From the NCBI GenBank assembly GCA_021613535.1, contig CP075494.1, positions 14,384,001 to 14,448,000 on the forward strand: 64,000 nucleotides of DNA. Direction: 5' to 3'. The notes below the pieces were generated by a model, which saw only the letters and a program-made list of their open reading frames with translations, made no database searches and was not told the DNA's origin. The position numbers and the translations under genes were made by a program. This document shows, one piece after another, positions 1-11,279 of this stretch. Numbering within the stretch: position 1 is the stretch's first letter; each line of letters opens with the position of its first letter. This DNA comes from Adineta vaga. Taxonomy: Eukaryota > Rotifera.

Positions 1-53
1 GTATAAGATCATTCGTTGTATACAATACAAGTTCATATCATAAAATTTCACGT

Positions 54-590
54 ATGACATTACGAAAATTAAAAATCGAACCATTGACAAAAGAAGCTTT
101 TGCTTCATTTGGTGATGTTATTGAAACTGATCAACGGCCTTTTCGAATGATTAATAATGGTTCAACTCGTCGTTATCATTCTCTAGCTCAAGTAGAAACA
201 GCATATCCTGCTGATGGTGATCGGGCTATAATCAGTATTTTTCGTGCTCAAACAACAAAAATGCCATGTGTGATTCGAATGCTTGAACGACATCCATTGG
301 GTAGTCAAGCTTTTATACCATTACTTGGTCGACCATCTCTTATTGTTGTTGCTCCACCAACGAATCCTTCTATCAATGATGACAAACCACAACTTGATCT
401 TATACGTGCATTTATTACAAATGGTAAACAAGGAATCAATTATAGTCGAGGAACATGGCATCATCCCGTATTAGCGATTGGAAATGAAGAAGATGATTTA
501 CTTGTTGTTGATCGTGAAGGTACAGGTAATAATTGTGATGAACATTTCTTTGAAGAACATGAACACATGATTCTCGATTATCAATCTTGA
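54..590 (+). CDS. allA: Ureidoglycolate lyase (AllA type)
   Basis: Cleaves ureidoglycolate, a late intermediate of purine/allantoin breakdown, to glyoxylate and urea. The 178-residue single-exon product has the whole family pattern: an N-terminal EAFASFGDVIET, then INNG and RYH, then LERHPLGSQAFIPL at about residues 78-91, RAFITNGKQGINY at about 119-131 and WHHP just after. Length is close to the roughly 160-residue bacterial enzyme. The first ATG is used, with no longer in-frame start in the 53 bases available. No organelle signal is evident. The gene converges on malate synthase G 108 bp downstream, which would use the glyoxylate made here. The closeness of the motifs to proteobacterial AllA suggests a bacterial origin by transfer (inference; needs a phylogeny). 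Confidence 0.93.
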   Translation: MTLRKLKIEPLTKEAFASFGDVIETDQRPFRMINNGSTRRYHSLAQVETAYPADGDRAIISIFRAQTTKMPCVIRMLERHPLGSQAFIPLLGRPSLIVVAPPTNPSINDDKPQLDLIRAFITNGKQGINYSRGTWHHPVLAIGNEEDDLLVVDREGTGNNCDEHFFEEHEHMILDYQS

Positions 591-698
591 ATCTAACATT
601 GAAAATTTTTCAAGAAACTAAAACTTTGATTTTTATCCGAAAGAAAATAAAGAATAAAACCAATCTAAACTAGCAAAGTTCAAAGATTTATATGGAAA

Positions 699-2923
699 TT
701 ATTGTTGAGCTTTTAATTGTCGACGTCGACGATGTAGAATAAGTTCAGTATATCCATTTGGTTGTTTATCACCCTCAAGTATTAATTCCAATGCAGCTTG
801 AAAAGCGATATTTTTATCGAAATCATTTGCCATTGATTCATATTCAGAACTATCAGCATTTTGTCGATCGACAATTTCAGCCATTCGTTTCATTGTTTCT
901 TCTACTTGTTGTTTTGTAATTAATCCATGTCGTAACCAATTAGCCATTAATTGACTGGAAATTCTTAATGTTGCTCGATCTTCCATCATTCCAATATCAT
1001 CAATATCGGGTACTTTCGAACAACCTATACCTTGATCAATCCAACGGACAACATAACCAAGTATACTTTGAGCATTATTATCTAATTCATGTTGGATTTC
1101 TTCATCTGTAAGATTTGTTGTTAATACTGGAATTGTTAATAAATCATCAAGATAATCTTTGGATAATTCAGTTGATGATAATAATTCTGTTTGACGAGCA
1201 AATACATCTATTTGATGATAATGTAAAGCATGAAGTGTAGCAGCAGTTGGTGATGGCACCCATGCACATGTTGCTCCTGTTTGAAGATGATTTATTTTTT
1301 GTTGGATCATCAATGCCATCTTATCTGGTATTGCCCACATTCCTTTTCCAATTTGTGCTCGTTTTGAAAGACCACATTTTAATCCAATCGTCACATTATT
1401 CTTTTCGTAAGCATTTAACCATTTCGTTTCTTTCATTTGTACTTTACGTACGAGAGGACCTGCTTCCATTGATGTGTGAATTTCATCACCAGTCCGATCA
1501 AGAAATCCAGTATTGATAAATACTAAACGATCTTTTACTTCTCGAATACATGCATGAAGATTGACGGTTGTACGACGTTCTTCATCCATAACACCGATTT
1601 TAAGTGTAGAACGAGGTAATTTTAATAGATCTTCAACACGATTAAATAAACATGCAGTAAAGGCAACTTCTTCAGGACCATGTTGTTTTGGTTTAACAAT
1701 ATAAATTGAACGTTTACGAGTATTTCTTATTGCTTCTATTGATTTTTCATTAAGATCATGTAAGGCAATTAAAGTTGTAATAAGAGCATCAAGTATACCT
1801 TCAGGTATTTCTTCGTTATCTTGATTTAAAATAGTATCCGTATACAATAAATGACCAACATGACGAATAAATAGAAGCGATCGACCAGGTAAACGTAATT
1901 CCGTACCAGCTTTTGAGATATAAACTCGATCTGAATTTAATTTTCGACGAATTTTTTCTTTTCCTTTAAGAAATTCTGCTTCTAAATTTCCTTTCATTAA
2001 ACCCAACCAATTTCTATATAATTCTACTTTATCATTTGCATCAACAGCGGCAACAGAATCTTCACAATCAACAATTGTCGTTAATGCTGATTCAATAAAA
2101 ATATCTTTAATACCAGTTGAATCAATTTGAAGTTCAATATGAAGACCATGATGTATGAAAAGAATTACAGAAGGTTTATTCAATTCACCTTGATATCCAA
2201 GAAATTGATCAGAACAAAGAAGTTGAGTGATACTTCCATCTTGTAAAGTGATCTAATCGATAGAAATTATTTCATTTGCATATCATCAGATGAAACTTAT
2301 CTTACTTTGAGGTCACCATTTTCAATATGATATCGTACAGCATCTTTATATGATGCACGATTCATCAAAGGAATAGATTGATCAAGAAATTGTTGTGTAT
2401 AAGCAATTACTTTATCACCACGTTTTTTATTATATTTACTAGTTTTTTCACAACCATCACTTTCTGGAATGACATCAGTACCATATAATGCATCATACAA
2501 TGATCCCCAACGAGCATTTGCAGCATTGAGAGCAAATCGAGCATTCATCAGTGGAACGACAAGTTGTGGTGCAGCTTGAAGAGCGATTTCATCATCGACA
2601 TTTGTTGTTGTAATTTGAAATTCTTCATCATGATGACGTACAGATGATAAATAACCAATATCGAATAGAAACTTTTTATATGTTTCAATATCGGTATATT
2701 TTCCTGGATGGGTTCGATGCCATTCATCAATTTGTGTTTGTAACGAATCGCGTATTTGTAAAAGTTTACGATTTTCAGGTGATAAATCAGTTATGATGGA
2801 CTCTGCACCATTCCAAAATGTTTCTCGATCAATATTGATACCTGGTAAAACTTCTTCATTGACAAAATTAAAAAGAATTTTAGCAACTTTTAAATTTCCA
2901 ATGTGTACACGTTCATTCGTCAT
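699..2923 (-). CDS. glcB: Malate synthase G, two exons
   Basis: Condenses glyoxylate with acetyl-CoA to malate. Exon 1 is 2306-2923 and exon 2 is 699-2252, separated by a 53-bp intron (2253-2305, GTAAG...TTAG). The spliced product is 723 residues, the normal length of the bacterial G isoform. Family landmarks include the N-terminal GAE and HxxHPGKY segments, [11 protein letters not shown]-type sequence (here [11 protein letters not shown]), [22 protein letters not shown]-type ([10 protein letters not shown]), [21 protein letters not shown] and the C-terminal LLTIPV and CSKVPDI. The start at 2923 matches the family N-terminus. A start at 3007 would add 28 hydrophobic residues and is less likely. 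Animals that have the glyoxylate shunt usually carry the short A-type enzyme, so the G type suggests bacterial origin. It converges on ureidoglycolate lyase. Confidence 0.95.
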
Positions 2924-3171
2924 GATATATTTTTCTTTTATCCGATCATATTTATTTGCTTGCAAAAGATAGAAGCACAGCAGTATTAGCACTAAATATA
3001 CACACACTATCGAAAAGAAAAATCGTCAATTTGTCGATTACTGTAAGAAACGAATTAATATGGTATCAGATGTCGCTATATTCAATGATGTGAATGCACC
3101 TTAGTGTTTATTGAGAGTATTCAAAAATAAAACTTTTCTTTTCTTTTTTTTTTTTTTTATCAAAAATTAAC

Positions 3172-3591
3172 TCAAAGCAAAATCCATAGAGCAGTAAATA
3201 TAATCACGAGAGAAACCACGGATGGCAATGTATATGTTCCTGTGGAAGTTCGAGCAGCACTTCCTCCACATTGACTGTATCCATTATTTCTCACGTATAA
3301 AGTATTACTATCAGGACTGAGTGAATAAGTAATTTGTGAACCTCGAGTTCCTATTGTAGAAAATGAATAACTGTTTGGATTTGAAAATGTTGTTGTAGAT
3401 CTTGATGAACCACATCCTTGTGTATCCGATGAAAAGATCAAATTTGAACCGGATGCTTTCACAGCTAAACTACCCGTATAACAACAACAATGATTTACTT
3501 TACATTGATTATCCCATTTGTATGTGCCAGCCCATCTTTGCATCGTAACAACTGATATCAGTAAACAGATTATGAATAGTATGGTATTCAT
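3172..3591 (-). CDS. Small secreted or GPI-anchored Cys-rich protein
   Basis: No family was recognised. The 139-residue single-exon product has an N-terminal signal peptide (about residues 1-17). A compact middle follows with six cysteines, including CCC and a Ser/Thr-rich stretch, and then a hydrophobic C-terminal segment (about 125-139) with no charged residues after it. That layout is typical of a GPI-anchor signal, so a surface protein is likely. The spacing of Trp, Cys and beta-rich Ser/Thr/Gly segments suggests a small beta-sandwich, but this is only an impression. A poly-T run (3137-3157) lies just beyond its 3' end. Confidence 0.6.
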   Translation of the reverse strand: MNTILFIICLLISVVTMQRWAGTYKWDNQCKVNHCCCYTGSLAVKASGSNLIFSSDTQGCGSSRSTTTFSNPNSYSFSTIGTRGSQITYSLSPDSNTLYVRNNGYSQCGGSAARTSTGTYTLPSVVSLVIIFTALWILL

Positions 3592-4190
3592 TTGATCTAT
3601 ATCAATAGGATAAGAAATGAATGTGCATTCGATTGTATTTTGTGATTAAATCTTATATCTCTCGTTGATTTATTTCGTATTAAAAGAAGACAAATGTTGT
3701 TTTAGTCTGTTATATTGACAAAACGAAAATGCACGTATATGACTATGGCAATTCAATCAAATTGAAACGCCCATGTAATTATAAAACAAATCGAAAATAT
3801 CAATAAAAATAATGAAGGAGGTTTTATCGAATCATCCAGCAAACAAAAACGTTTCTTCAATAGGGAATTAAATATCATATGTACAAATTATTTTTTTTAA
3901 CTTTTCATTGATTTGAAGAGAAGTTTAATGTACCATATTGATACTCTTCATATGTTTTTCTTATTGAAAACAAGTCCACCCCCACATATTTCTATTTCAC
4001 TGGCATCAGATGTTTTCATAAATCAAGTCTAAAAAACAATGATCATTCTTCTCGTCAACATGTTGCACATTACGCCCTAGAAATTCAACATCAATGAAGT
4101 GAAATATTATCGTCATTCATACGAACAAACGAATATATAAACTAAACAAAGATTGCTTCTTAAACAATATCATTTCTAAACCAAAATAAA
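3592..4190. other. Intergenic between divergent genes
   Basis: About 600 bp separate the small GPI-like gene (minus) from the tetraspanin gene (plus), so both promoters should lie here. No gene or clear repeat was seen. Confidence 0.5.
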
Positions 4191-5107
4191 ATGGCTTCCG
4201 GACAAGGAAATGGTGGTATGTCGTTAAGTATGAAATTCATTCGATTATTAATTATTCTTTTGAATTTAACATTTGTTATCATTGGTGGCTTATTCCTTGC
4301 TATCGGTATTTTCGTTATGAAAGATCCAAAAATGCAACAATTACGTCCTTTACTTAGTCCAGATATTACAGTAAAATATTCACAAAGTTTATCAACTATT
4401 GAAGTATCTGCCATTATACTGATTGTTATTGGTGGAATTTTATTAGCAATTGGATTTCTTGGTAAGAGAATGAATGAAAGTGAACTTCTCATGTACTGAT
4501 TTCATTTAATTTAGGTTGTTGTGGTGCAGTAAAAGGTTTTCGATTTTTACATCTTCTCTATGCAATTATCATCGGTGGAATTATTCTCGCTGAAATTGCA
4601 TTTGTTGTTGTTTATATTGTTTATCAAAATCGATTTAAAACTGAATTTGCCAATAAACTTCGTGAATCAATTGTAAAATATTATGTTGGCCCATCAATAA
4701 ATAATTCCACATCTGTCAATCCCATTTCACTATCATGGGATATAGTACAATTCAATCTTCAATGTTGTGGAGCAGTAAACAAAAGCGATTATGCAAATAC
4801 AACAAGTTGGAATCGAACAAATCCTTATCAACCAACTACAAATTTGACTGTTCCTTTTACATGTTGTCCATTAAGTGCAACGAAAAATTGGAATGGTATA
4901 CCAGCAAATATGAGTGAAGCAAATACATGTGCAACAACTGGTGTGAATGTTTATTCTCAAGGTTGTTATGATCGTTTGATTGATTTATTATTTTCTTATA
5001 AAAATTATGTTATTATTGGTGGTGCGATTATTGGTGCTGTTGAAATTTTTGCTTTCTTATTTGCAATATTATTATTTTGTCGTAAAGATCATTATGATAG
5101 TTTGTAA
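4191..5107 (+). CDS. Tetraspanin
   Basis: Four-pass plasma-membrane organiser. Exons are 4191-4461 and 4515-5107; the intron 4462-4514 splits the Gly codon just before the CCG motif. The product is 287 residues. TM1 is about 15-37, TM2 about 70-90 and TM3 about 100-122. The large extracellular loop carries the diagnostic CCG (in LQCCGAVN), a second Cys pair in FTCCP, and further cysteines ending in QGCYD. TM4 comes near the C-terminus, followed by a short cytoplasmic tail. Several N-x-S/T sites lie in the loop. Members of this family bind integrins and other receptors; no ligand can be read from sequence. Confidence 0.93.
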
Positions 5108-5256
5108 AATCTATAGTATTAATAAAACTAATTGTATCTATAAGATTTGTGTTTACATAATGATTTCTCTTAGAGGATCGAACAATCAATATGAAATTCT
5201 TAATAAATCTACAACGATGAAAAGAAAAAGGTCAAAAATGTCTTTTTGTTTTTCTT

Positions 5257-5824
5257 CTATAAACAACCAATGGATACAAGAGGACATTGATAATCAACTT
5301 CATTGCTATTCTCTTTAACAATTTCATGAAATGGACGTGCTTGAATACCACATGTTCGTTTGAGTATTTCAACAGTTGCATCTTGATTGAATGATAATTC
5401 ATGATAAGGCATTTGTTTATAATGATTAGAAATATTCGTTTGATTTAGAAAGAAAACATACGTATGACCATGAACAAATGCTCGATAACAAAGTGGATTA
5501 TCTAAGAGCTAAGAATTAGTATTGACAATGTAAATATTCATTTGAATTACCTGGAAATGTATGTTCAATCATAAGATTTTCTACTTTTGGTGGAATACCT
5601 TTTAATGTACACCGAACAACAAATGTTATATTGAATGGTTTTGTATGATTGTTAACTGCAACTGCAGTTGATGTTTCAATAACATCACCATAAATTACAA
5701 GTGGTGATTGAGAAAGTTTTATTGAAAATGGTATTGCATCTTGACATATTGGTGAACCAATACTTATGAAGATTACTGAACAAAGTACAATAAGAATCGT
5801 TGATCTTGACATGATCAAATTCAT
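5257..5824 (-). CDS. Secreted protein, two exons, family unknown
   Basis: Exon 1 is 5551-5824 and exon 2 is 5257-5501, joined across a 49-bp intron (5502-5550, CCAG|GTAATT...CTTAG). The spliced product is 172 residues. It has a signal peptide ending near a Gly-Ser-Pro-Ile-Cys segment. The mature part has beta-rich sequence with a conserved-looking VIYGDVIE and VRCTLKG, then CYRAFVHGHTYVFFL in exon 2. The pattern recalls netrin/TIMP-like (NTR) beta-barrels, with an N-terminal Cys and strands ending in a Cys-x-x-F loop, but this is tentative. Two or three N-glycosylation sites are present. Confidence 0.65.
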
Positions 5825-6431
5825 AAATAAAAATATGATGAACGAAACAAGTATATATATATATATATATATACATCTATTCTTGTCTTATCTGATTCTT
5901 TTTCTTTCGAAACACTTGAACTATTTGCACCGTAGCTTGATAGTATATTCTCGTCTGTCTGTTATGTTTTAATCAGAAGAGTTACGTGTCTATATTATAT
6001 CATTTATTCACAACAACATACATATGTACTACACTCTTGAAGAATTCACTTCACTAACAGTTGTAGATTTGGTAGGAATCTTTTATAAAGCTTCGTTTCG
6101 AACCAAAACATCCATTCTCATAATAAAATGTAAGATATCGATTTTCCACCATATATATCAACATAGTGAGTATATTTATTTTTCATTTACCTTTTTTTTT
6201 CAATATTATATAAAACTGATGTCTTTTAGAATTCATTATTTTGTTGATGAAAGTATTTCCAAAGTGCAGCAAGTAAATCAGAATTCTATAAATGATTATG
6301 AAAATGAACATCTTATCACATCAGAAGAAGCAGTTACAAAACTTTCAGTACACATTGATAACATTACACATTATGTTCTTTTCTAAAGAAATATGTTGCC
6401 GTGATTTAGATTTTTTCGAAGATAATTAACA
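5825..6431. other. Intergenic, no supported gene
   Basis: Holds a (TA)n microsatellite at 5852-5873. An open stretch at about 6024-6386 (120 codons) has no recognisable domain and includes intron-like poly-T sequence, so it is not called a gene. Confidence 0.4.
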
Positions 6432-7178
6432 GGTGGATCGAAAGTTTTGGCACAAAATGTTCGTTTATTTTTCAGTGTCTTGAAAGAGCTTGTAGAAATT
6501 TAAAAACATTGTGTTAAAATCAGAATTTTATGCTCTTTCTGAATATGAGCTCAACAGTTTTTTTAGTACATTTGCTTTGAGAGCTATGAATCAATCTTTT
6601 AGAGGCTCTAAAATCAAGTTTGGACGAAAAAAATTGACGGTTTTTGCAATAGTAGTTTTTTTGATTGTATACGTTGTGTCACTAGTTTTTTTGCATAGAA
6701 TTGTAGGTGAGAGTTGTCTCTACAGAATGAGATAAGAATCAAGAATTTCAGAATAATCATTGAGGAATGGTCGAGCTCACTTTGCAAATCTGTTTTCCAT
6801 AGAAATCGAGAAAATCGCTAAAAATTGGCACGTGTCACCTAGTAAAATAACCACTATTAACAGATAGTTTGTAGTAAACCAATTAGCAGTAGACCGTTTC
6901 GTAGAGAAATACCTGCTCTTTCATTCGCTGTATTTGAAATGATTTTTCTTGCTACCTGGGGTCATTTTTAGTGTGCTGAAGTTTGTCCAAACTTGATTTT
7001 AGAGCCTCTAAAAGATTGATTCATAGCTCTCAAAGCAAATGTACTAAAAAAACTGTTGAGCTCATATTCAGAAAGAGCATAAAATTCTGATTTTAACACA
7101 ATGTTTTTAAATTTCTACAAGCTCTTTCAAGACACTGAAAAATAAACGAACATTTTGTGCCAAAACTTTCGATCCACC
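6432..7178. mobile_element. Inverted-repeat element with perfect 194-bp arms
   Basis: The left arm, 6432-6625, begins GGTGGATCGAAAGTTTTGGC. The right arm, 6985-7178, is its exact reverse complement as read by eye. The 359-bp spacer (6626-6984) has no coding potential. This fits a non-autonomous terminal-inverted-repeat or foldback element. No target-site duplication is evident: the left flank is ATTAACA and the right flank is CGTTGTA. The identity of the arms implies recent insertion or gene conversion between them. If transcribed, it would form a long hairpin RNA. Confidence 0.75.
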
Positions 7179-7710
7179 CGTTGTATTGAGAAGCGGAAAG
7201 AATACGGAATAGTAGGAAAATCAGAGAAAGACTAAATAGTGGAAGAGATAGCAACTCTGTTTTAAGTTAATTGATGTTAACCGTACCAACCATGCCTAAT
7301 ACTTTTTTTCAATAAGAAACCAGATGTATCGTCTCTTATGTGATATAATTTTGTTTTTTATCAAACCATATACATCTAAAATATGACGTTTACGATTTTA
7401 TTGCATTCCGGAATAAATATGAACTTTTCACGGGCATTTTCTCGACATTAAACAGAAAGACATGTTTTCTACTCTCATTGACAACGGAACTGTTTGGTGG
7501 TATGTAGAAGTTGTTGAATTAGAATCAAATTCATCCCATTCACTTTTCGTCGTGTTTGAACCTCTAAATGTTGAATGAGAATGAAAACAAAATAATGTGA
7601 TTGACTATGCGTTCATTGATGGTCAATTTAGACTAAACATACAAATGTTCATTGTTTTCATTGACGACATCGCGATCAGATAGAACAGATGAGTATAGAT
7701 ACACATTCAT

Positions 7711-7740
7711 ACAAAACAAAACAAAACAAAACAAAACAAA
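7711..7740. repeat. (ACAAA)n microsatellite
   Basis: Six perfect 5-bp units lie immediately upstream of the F-box reading frame. The 530 bp between the inverted-repeat element and this array hold nothing else recognisable. Confidence 0.9.
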
Positions 7741-7754
7741 TGATAAGTATAAAC

Positions 7755-9425
7755 ATGGAATATTCTTGTGTTCGACTTGAGAATTTGCCAGATGAAATTC
7801 TTCTGATTATTTTACAAAAATTAAACAATTATGATGTACTTTATTCTTTCATAGGTCTTGATAAAAGATTTGGTAAAATTCTCTACGACAGAATTTTTAC
7901 AAGAAATTCATCATTAATAAAATCTATTCATAGATCATCATGTCAATTTAATATAATACTTGATCGATTTTGTCTGGAAATTTTACCTAAAATCAATGAT
8001 AAAATCGAACGACTTCGTATTGAATCATTATTTCTTAAACGCATTCTTCTGGCAACAAACTATCCTAATTTACACACACTTGATATATGTGAATTTGAAC
8101 CTGAAACAGCCGGTATACTCTTCCGTGGTAAGACATTTTTCCTTCTATACTCTTTCAATGATTATTTATACAAGAGAAATTTTTCTTTTTTTTTCTTTAG
8201 ATGGAAGTTATTTAGTTAATCAATTTCAAAATCAAATTTCATCAATTTTTATTAAGTTGAACCCGTGTAAACGGCGAATAGATGAATTGGGATATATAAC
8301 ACCTGATAATATATCTATATTTATTAGAATCTGTATTCTATTCAACAATCTACGATACTTGAATTTCAGTTCATTCGAATTACGAACAATTAGCATTTTT
8401 GAGTACAACTCCATCTCAATTCTCTTCAAATCTATTAGAATTACATGTTGTAGTCAAAAGTATTTTCGATTGTCTCTGTCTGCTTGATGGTCAGTTCAAT
8501 CAATTACATACATTTTATGTTACAATTCAATCTTGTAATGGATATGAAGGAGATCCAGTTGGTAACTATGTAAATATTTATTTCTTCGATGAATAAATAA
8601 TATTTAACGTTTGTTTTTTCTTCTTTCGTGTGTTTAGAAACAATTACCCAATTTAAAATCTTTTTCGTTAATCCATGAAGATAGAACATACGTGTATGAT
8701 GCTATATTTATACCACTATTTCAAAGGATGACCAATCTAGAAGAACTTTATTTGTATTTTATTACTATACATGGAATAATTATTTATGGTGATAATCTGA
8801 AAAATAATATTATTAATCATATAACACGATTAAATAAATTCACATTTAATATTTGTTCAGTTATTCGTCTTCATGAATTAATTAGTGTACCATCGAACAA
8901 TGATATTAAATATTCATTTTGAAACTTTCACAATAATGAAATTATTTTAAATATTGATTATTTTGAAGAAAAAAAAGTATTCTATTATCATATGTATTCA
9001 TATCCATATATATGGACATTTTATCATAATATAACAAATCATTTTCGTGGTGGATTATTTAAATCTGTTCGTGAAATATCATTATATGATGAACATTCAT
9101 TCGAACATGATTTTTTTCTTCGTATTGTTCAATCGTTTCCATTTCTTACAAAATTAACTATACATAATTATGAAGCACAACAAAATAATCATCTTGAACA
9201 ATCAATAATTAAATATTCTTATCTTCTCGAAATTGATCTTGTTAAAACTCATCATGATTATATTGAACAATTTCTTAATAACAAAAAGTATGTTTACTAA
9301 ATGATGTTCATCTTCGCGTAGGTGATAATTCATTAGAAAAAGTAACCAACAATTTTACAAGAGATAAAACACATTAATTCTTTAAAAATTATTCGTCTTA
9401 GAATCTGCGGTCACAGTTGAACGTT
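7755..9425 (+). pseudogene. F-box protein relic
   Basis: Starts with a good F-box (LENLPDEILLIILQKLNNYDVLYSF, in pieces from 7778) followed by leucine-rich, repeat-like sequence. Such genes bridge Skp1 to ubiquitin targets. Exon 1 is 7755-8127, with an intron at 8128-8200; a later intron is at 8570-8637. Three lesions break it: a +1 frame change at a T5 run (8396-8400), an in-frame TGA (8920-8922) inside otherwise continuous homologous frame, and loss of frame near 9290-9310 followed by more stops. Reading resumes after each break with family-like sequence (LPNLKSF, then FPFLTKLTI, then VTNNFT). Bdelloids carry many such F-box genes, so this is probably a decayed copy. The first lesion alone could be a homopolymer error. 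Confidence 0.7.
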
Positions 9426-9761
9426 CAAAATTACAAGAATATTTTTCTTATGCAAAAATCAATTGTCATTACTGATATATTTTGTTAAAATAAACTGTGA
9501 AATAGAAACAAAATTATGTTGAATATTTCATAAGAAAAGAAGATAAAATGAAAATATTTGTCAAAAATGATTAGAAAGAATAAAATATCACTTATGCAAA
9601 TAAGAAAAAGAAAAAAACTTACGTCAAAAATAGAGTAAAAACGACTAATAGTATTGATTTATCATCGCGAGTAACCCGACATGGTGAAAATCAAAATAAA
9701 ATCGATTCATTGAACGATATGAGCAGCGACCAGTCTCGGATAGGTCTATTGCATAATGTAT
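9426..9761. other. Intergenic, nothing seen
   Basis: AT-rich, without open frames or repeats of note. Confidence 0.4.
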
Positions 9762-10133
9762 CTAAACACAAGAATAATAACGTGAATTATCAAAAGAAAA
9801 ATGTGTAAAACTACAAAATTTTACTGTAAATGATTGACATTGTTCATAGATTGGAAACGATTGTGTACGATTAAAACATGAGCAAAGATATGGATCTTTT
9901 AATGTACAATTACAAAGAGTAAATGAGTAATTTTCTATTATTTCATTTGAAATACACATAGTTTGGAGTAACAAATGTTAAAATATTGTATGTTATTTCA
10001 ATACATGTTGTTTTTGTTGAATCACAACATCCATAAGTACCAACAACTCCAGGAAGACAAAACTACTTGTTCTACTGCAAGTAATCATAGAAATGAGAAG
10101 AATCCATGTTAGTAAGTTTTCATAAGAATTCAT
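9762..10133 (-). pseudogene. Broken secreted Cys-rich protein gene
   Basis: From an ATG at 10133 there is a signal peptide-like N-terminus (MNSYENLLTWILLISMIT). A frame change follows to a segment with GTYGCCDSTKTTC, and another to a Cys-rich segment (LCNCTLKDPYLCSCF) that ends at 9762. No intron with convincing borders joins the three frames, so two small indels are the simplest reading. The family was not recognised. It could be a real gene if unusual introns or sequencing indels are involved. Confidence 0.35.
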
Positions 10134-10153
10134 TGCCACAAATCGGGATAAAT

Positions 10154-10203
10154 GGGTGGGTGTGGGTGATAGAAGATAGGAGTACCCACACCCACACCCA
10201 CCC
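10154..10203. repeat. Inverted TGTGGG / CCCACA telomere-like repeat
   Basis: G-rich GGGTGGGTGTGGGTG at 10154-10168 faces C-rich CCCACACCCACACCCACCC at about 10185-10203, with a 16-base gap. The unit matches the TGTGGG telomeric repeat described for bdelloid rotifers. In this AT-rich setting it stands out sharply and can form a hairpin. Confidence 0.7.
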
Positions 10204-10277
10204 TCAAGATGATATGTTCTAGATAGTTTTAATAACATTTCAGACATATGTGAGGTATTCGTTTTGTTTTGGTTCAT

Positions 10278-11279
10278 TTAACGTCATATTTTATAAGTAT
10301 TTATTTTGCTGCTGTACAATGCTTTTCTTCTGAAGTTATTTTCAAGGAATTATTAAAGTCGGTTATGTGTAGGATGCTCAGTTTAGTTAGAAATCATACT
10401 GCGGAGGAATGCTTGAGCTTAGTGATATTTTAGTTCGATAAGGATTGATTAATGATGCATTTTATCTACCGTCTAGCAGAAATGCGTTTGTACTTATCGG
10501 AAAAACCTTTGACAGAACTCTATAGACATCTAGGATATTTATATTATGATAAAGAAAATCGTGAGGAATTGAACAGCCAAATCATTTTACTCATGACTGA
10601 AAATGGTCATGATCAATGTTTATTACCTATTTTTATTTGCTTGAATAATATTTTTTGTGTTGAATTAGTTTTAGTACATTTAAAATTATGAGAAAAAGAA
10701 AATAGAAACATCACTCGTTAAAGCGAATCATAGTGCCATCGTTTGAGACACGAGTTGTAGTGTGCAATGATCATTATCGACATCATTAATATAATAGAGA
10801 ATAAAGAAAAACTCAATACAAACGGGTGATATATTTTCATTTTTATAATAAGATCTATATGATTTCACCGATTTCGTGTGAAAATAACGAGAAAACATAT
10901 TTAGACAGACAAGCGTTTTCAAAATCCTCTTTTGAGCATGAGTAAATTTCAATGCTGTAAGTTTTTCCCTCACATATTTATTCGTAAGATATCGAGTTTT
11001 CAAAATATATACGAACTTAGCGAATAGAATAAATCATGGAGGTTTACTTGTGGTTAAAAGATAATCTGAAAAACAGTCGTGCACTTGAACGTCAGCTATT
11101 ATCTCTTCTTTACAAGAATAAGAAATAATATTCTTTAATAAGTTCGATTTTTTCAAACAATATTTTGAAAATTATTCTAGATATTTATTAAAGGAGAGGA
11201 AGAATATAATGAATAAAGTAAGTAAAGAAAATGCCAAGTCAATTAGTAAAATTTTGATTTTGAAATTAGGTCTCAATCT
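10278..11279. other. 1-kb stretch without a supported gene
   Basis: Two open stretches, 10452-10691 (+, 79 codons) and 10728-11003 (-, 91 codons), show no recognisable domain, signal peptide or splice logic. They may be decayed coding remnants. Nothing else was seen. Confidence 0.4.

Noticed and set aside
2924-3007. N-terminal extension of malate synthase with signal-like sequence
   Set aside because: The family N-terminus begins at the internal ATG, so the extension is probably 5' UTR.
6024-6386. 120-codon open frame upstream of the inverted-repeat element
   Set aside because: No domain, signal or splice support; poly-T inside; likely chance.
6511-6735. Open frame inside the left arm of the inverted repeat
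   Set aside because: It runs from repeat arm into non-coding spacer and has no recognisable transposase sequence.
10452-11003. Two small opposed open frames
   Set aside because: No recognisable features; could be remnants but not supportable.
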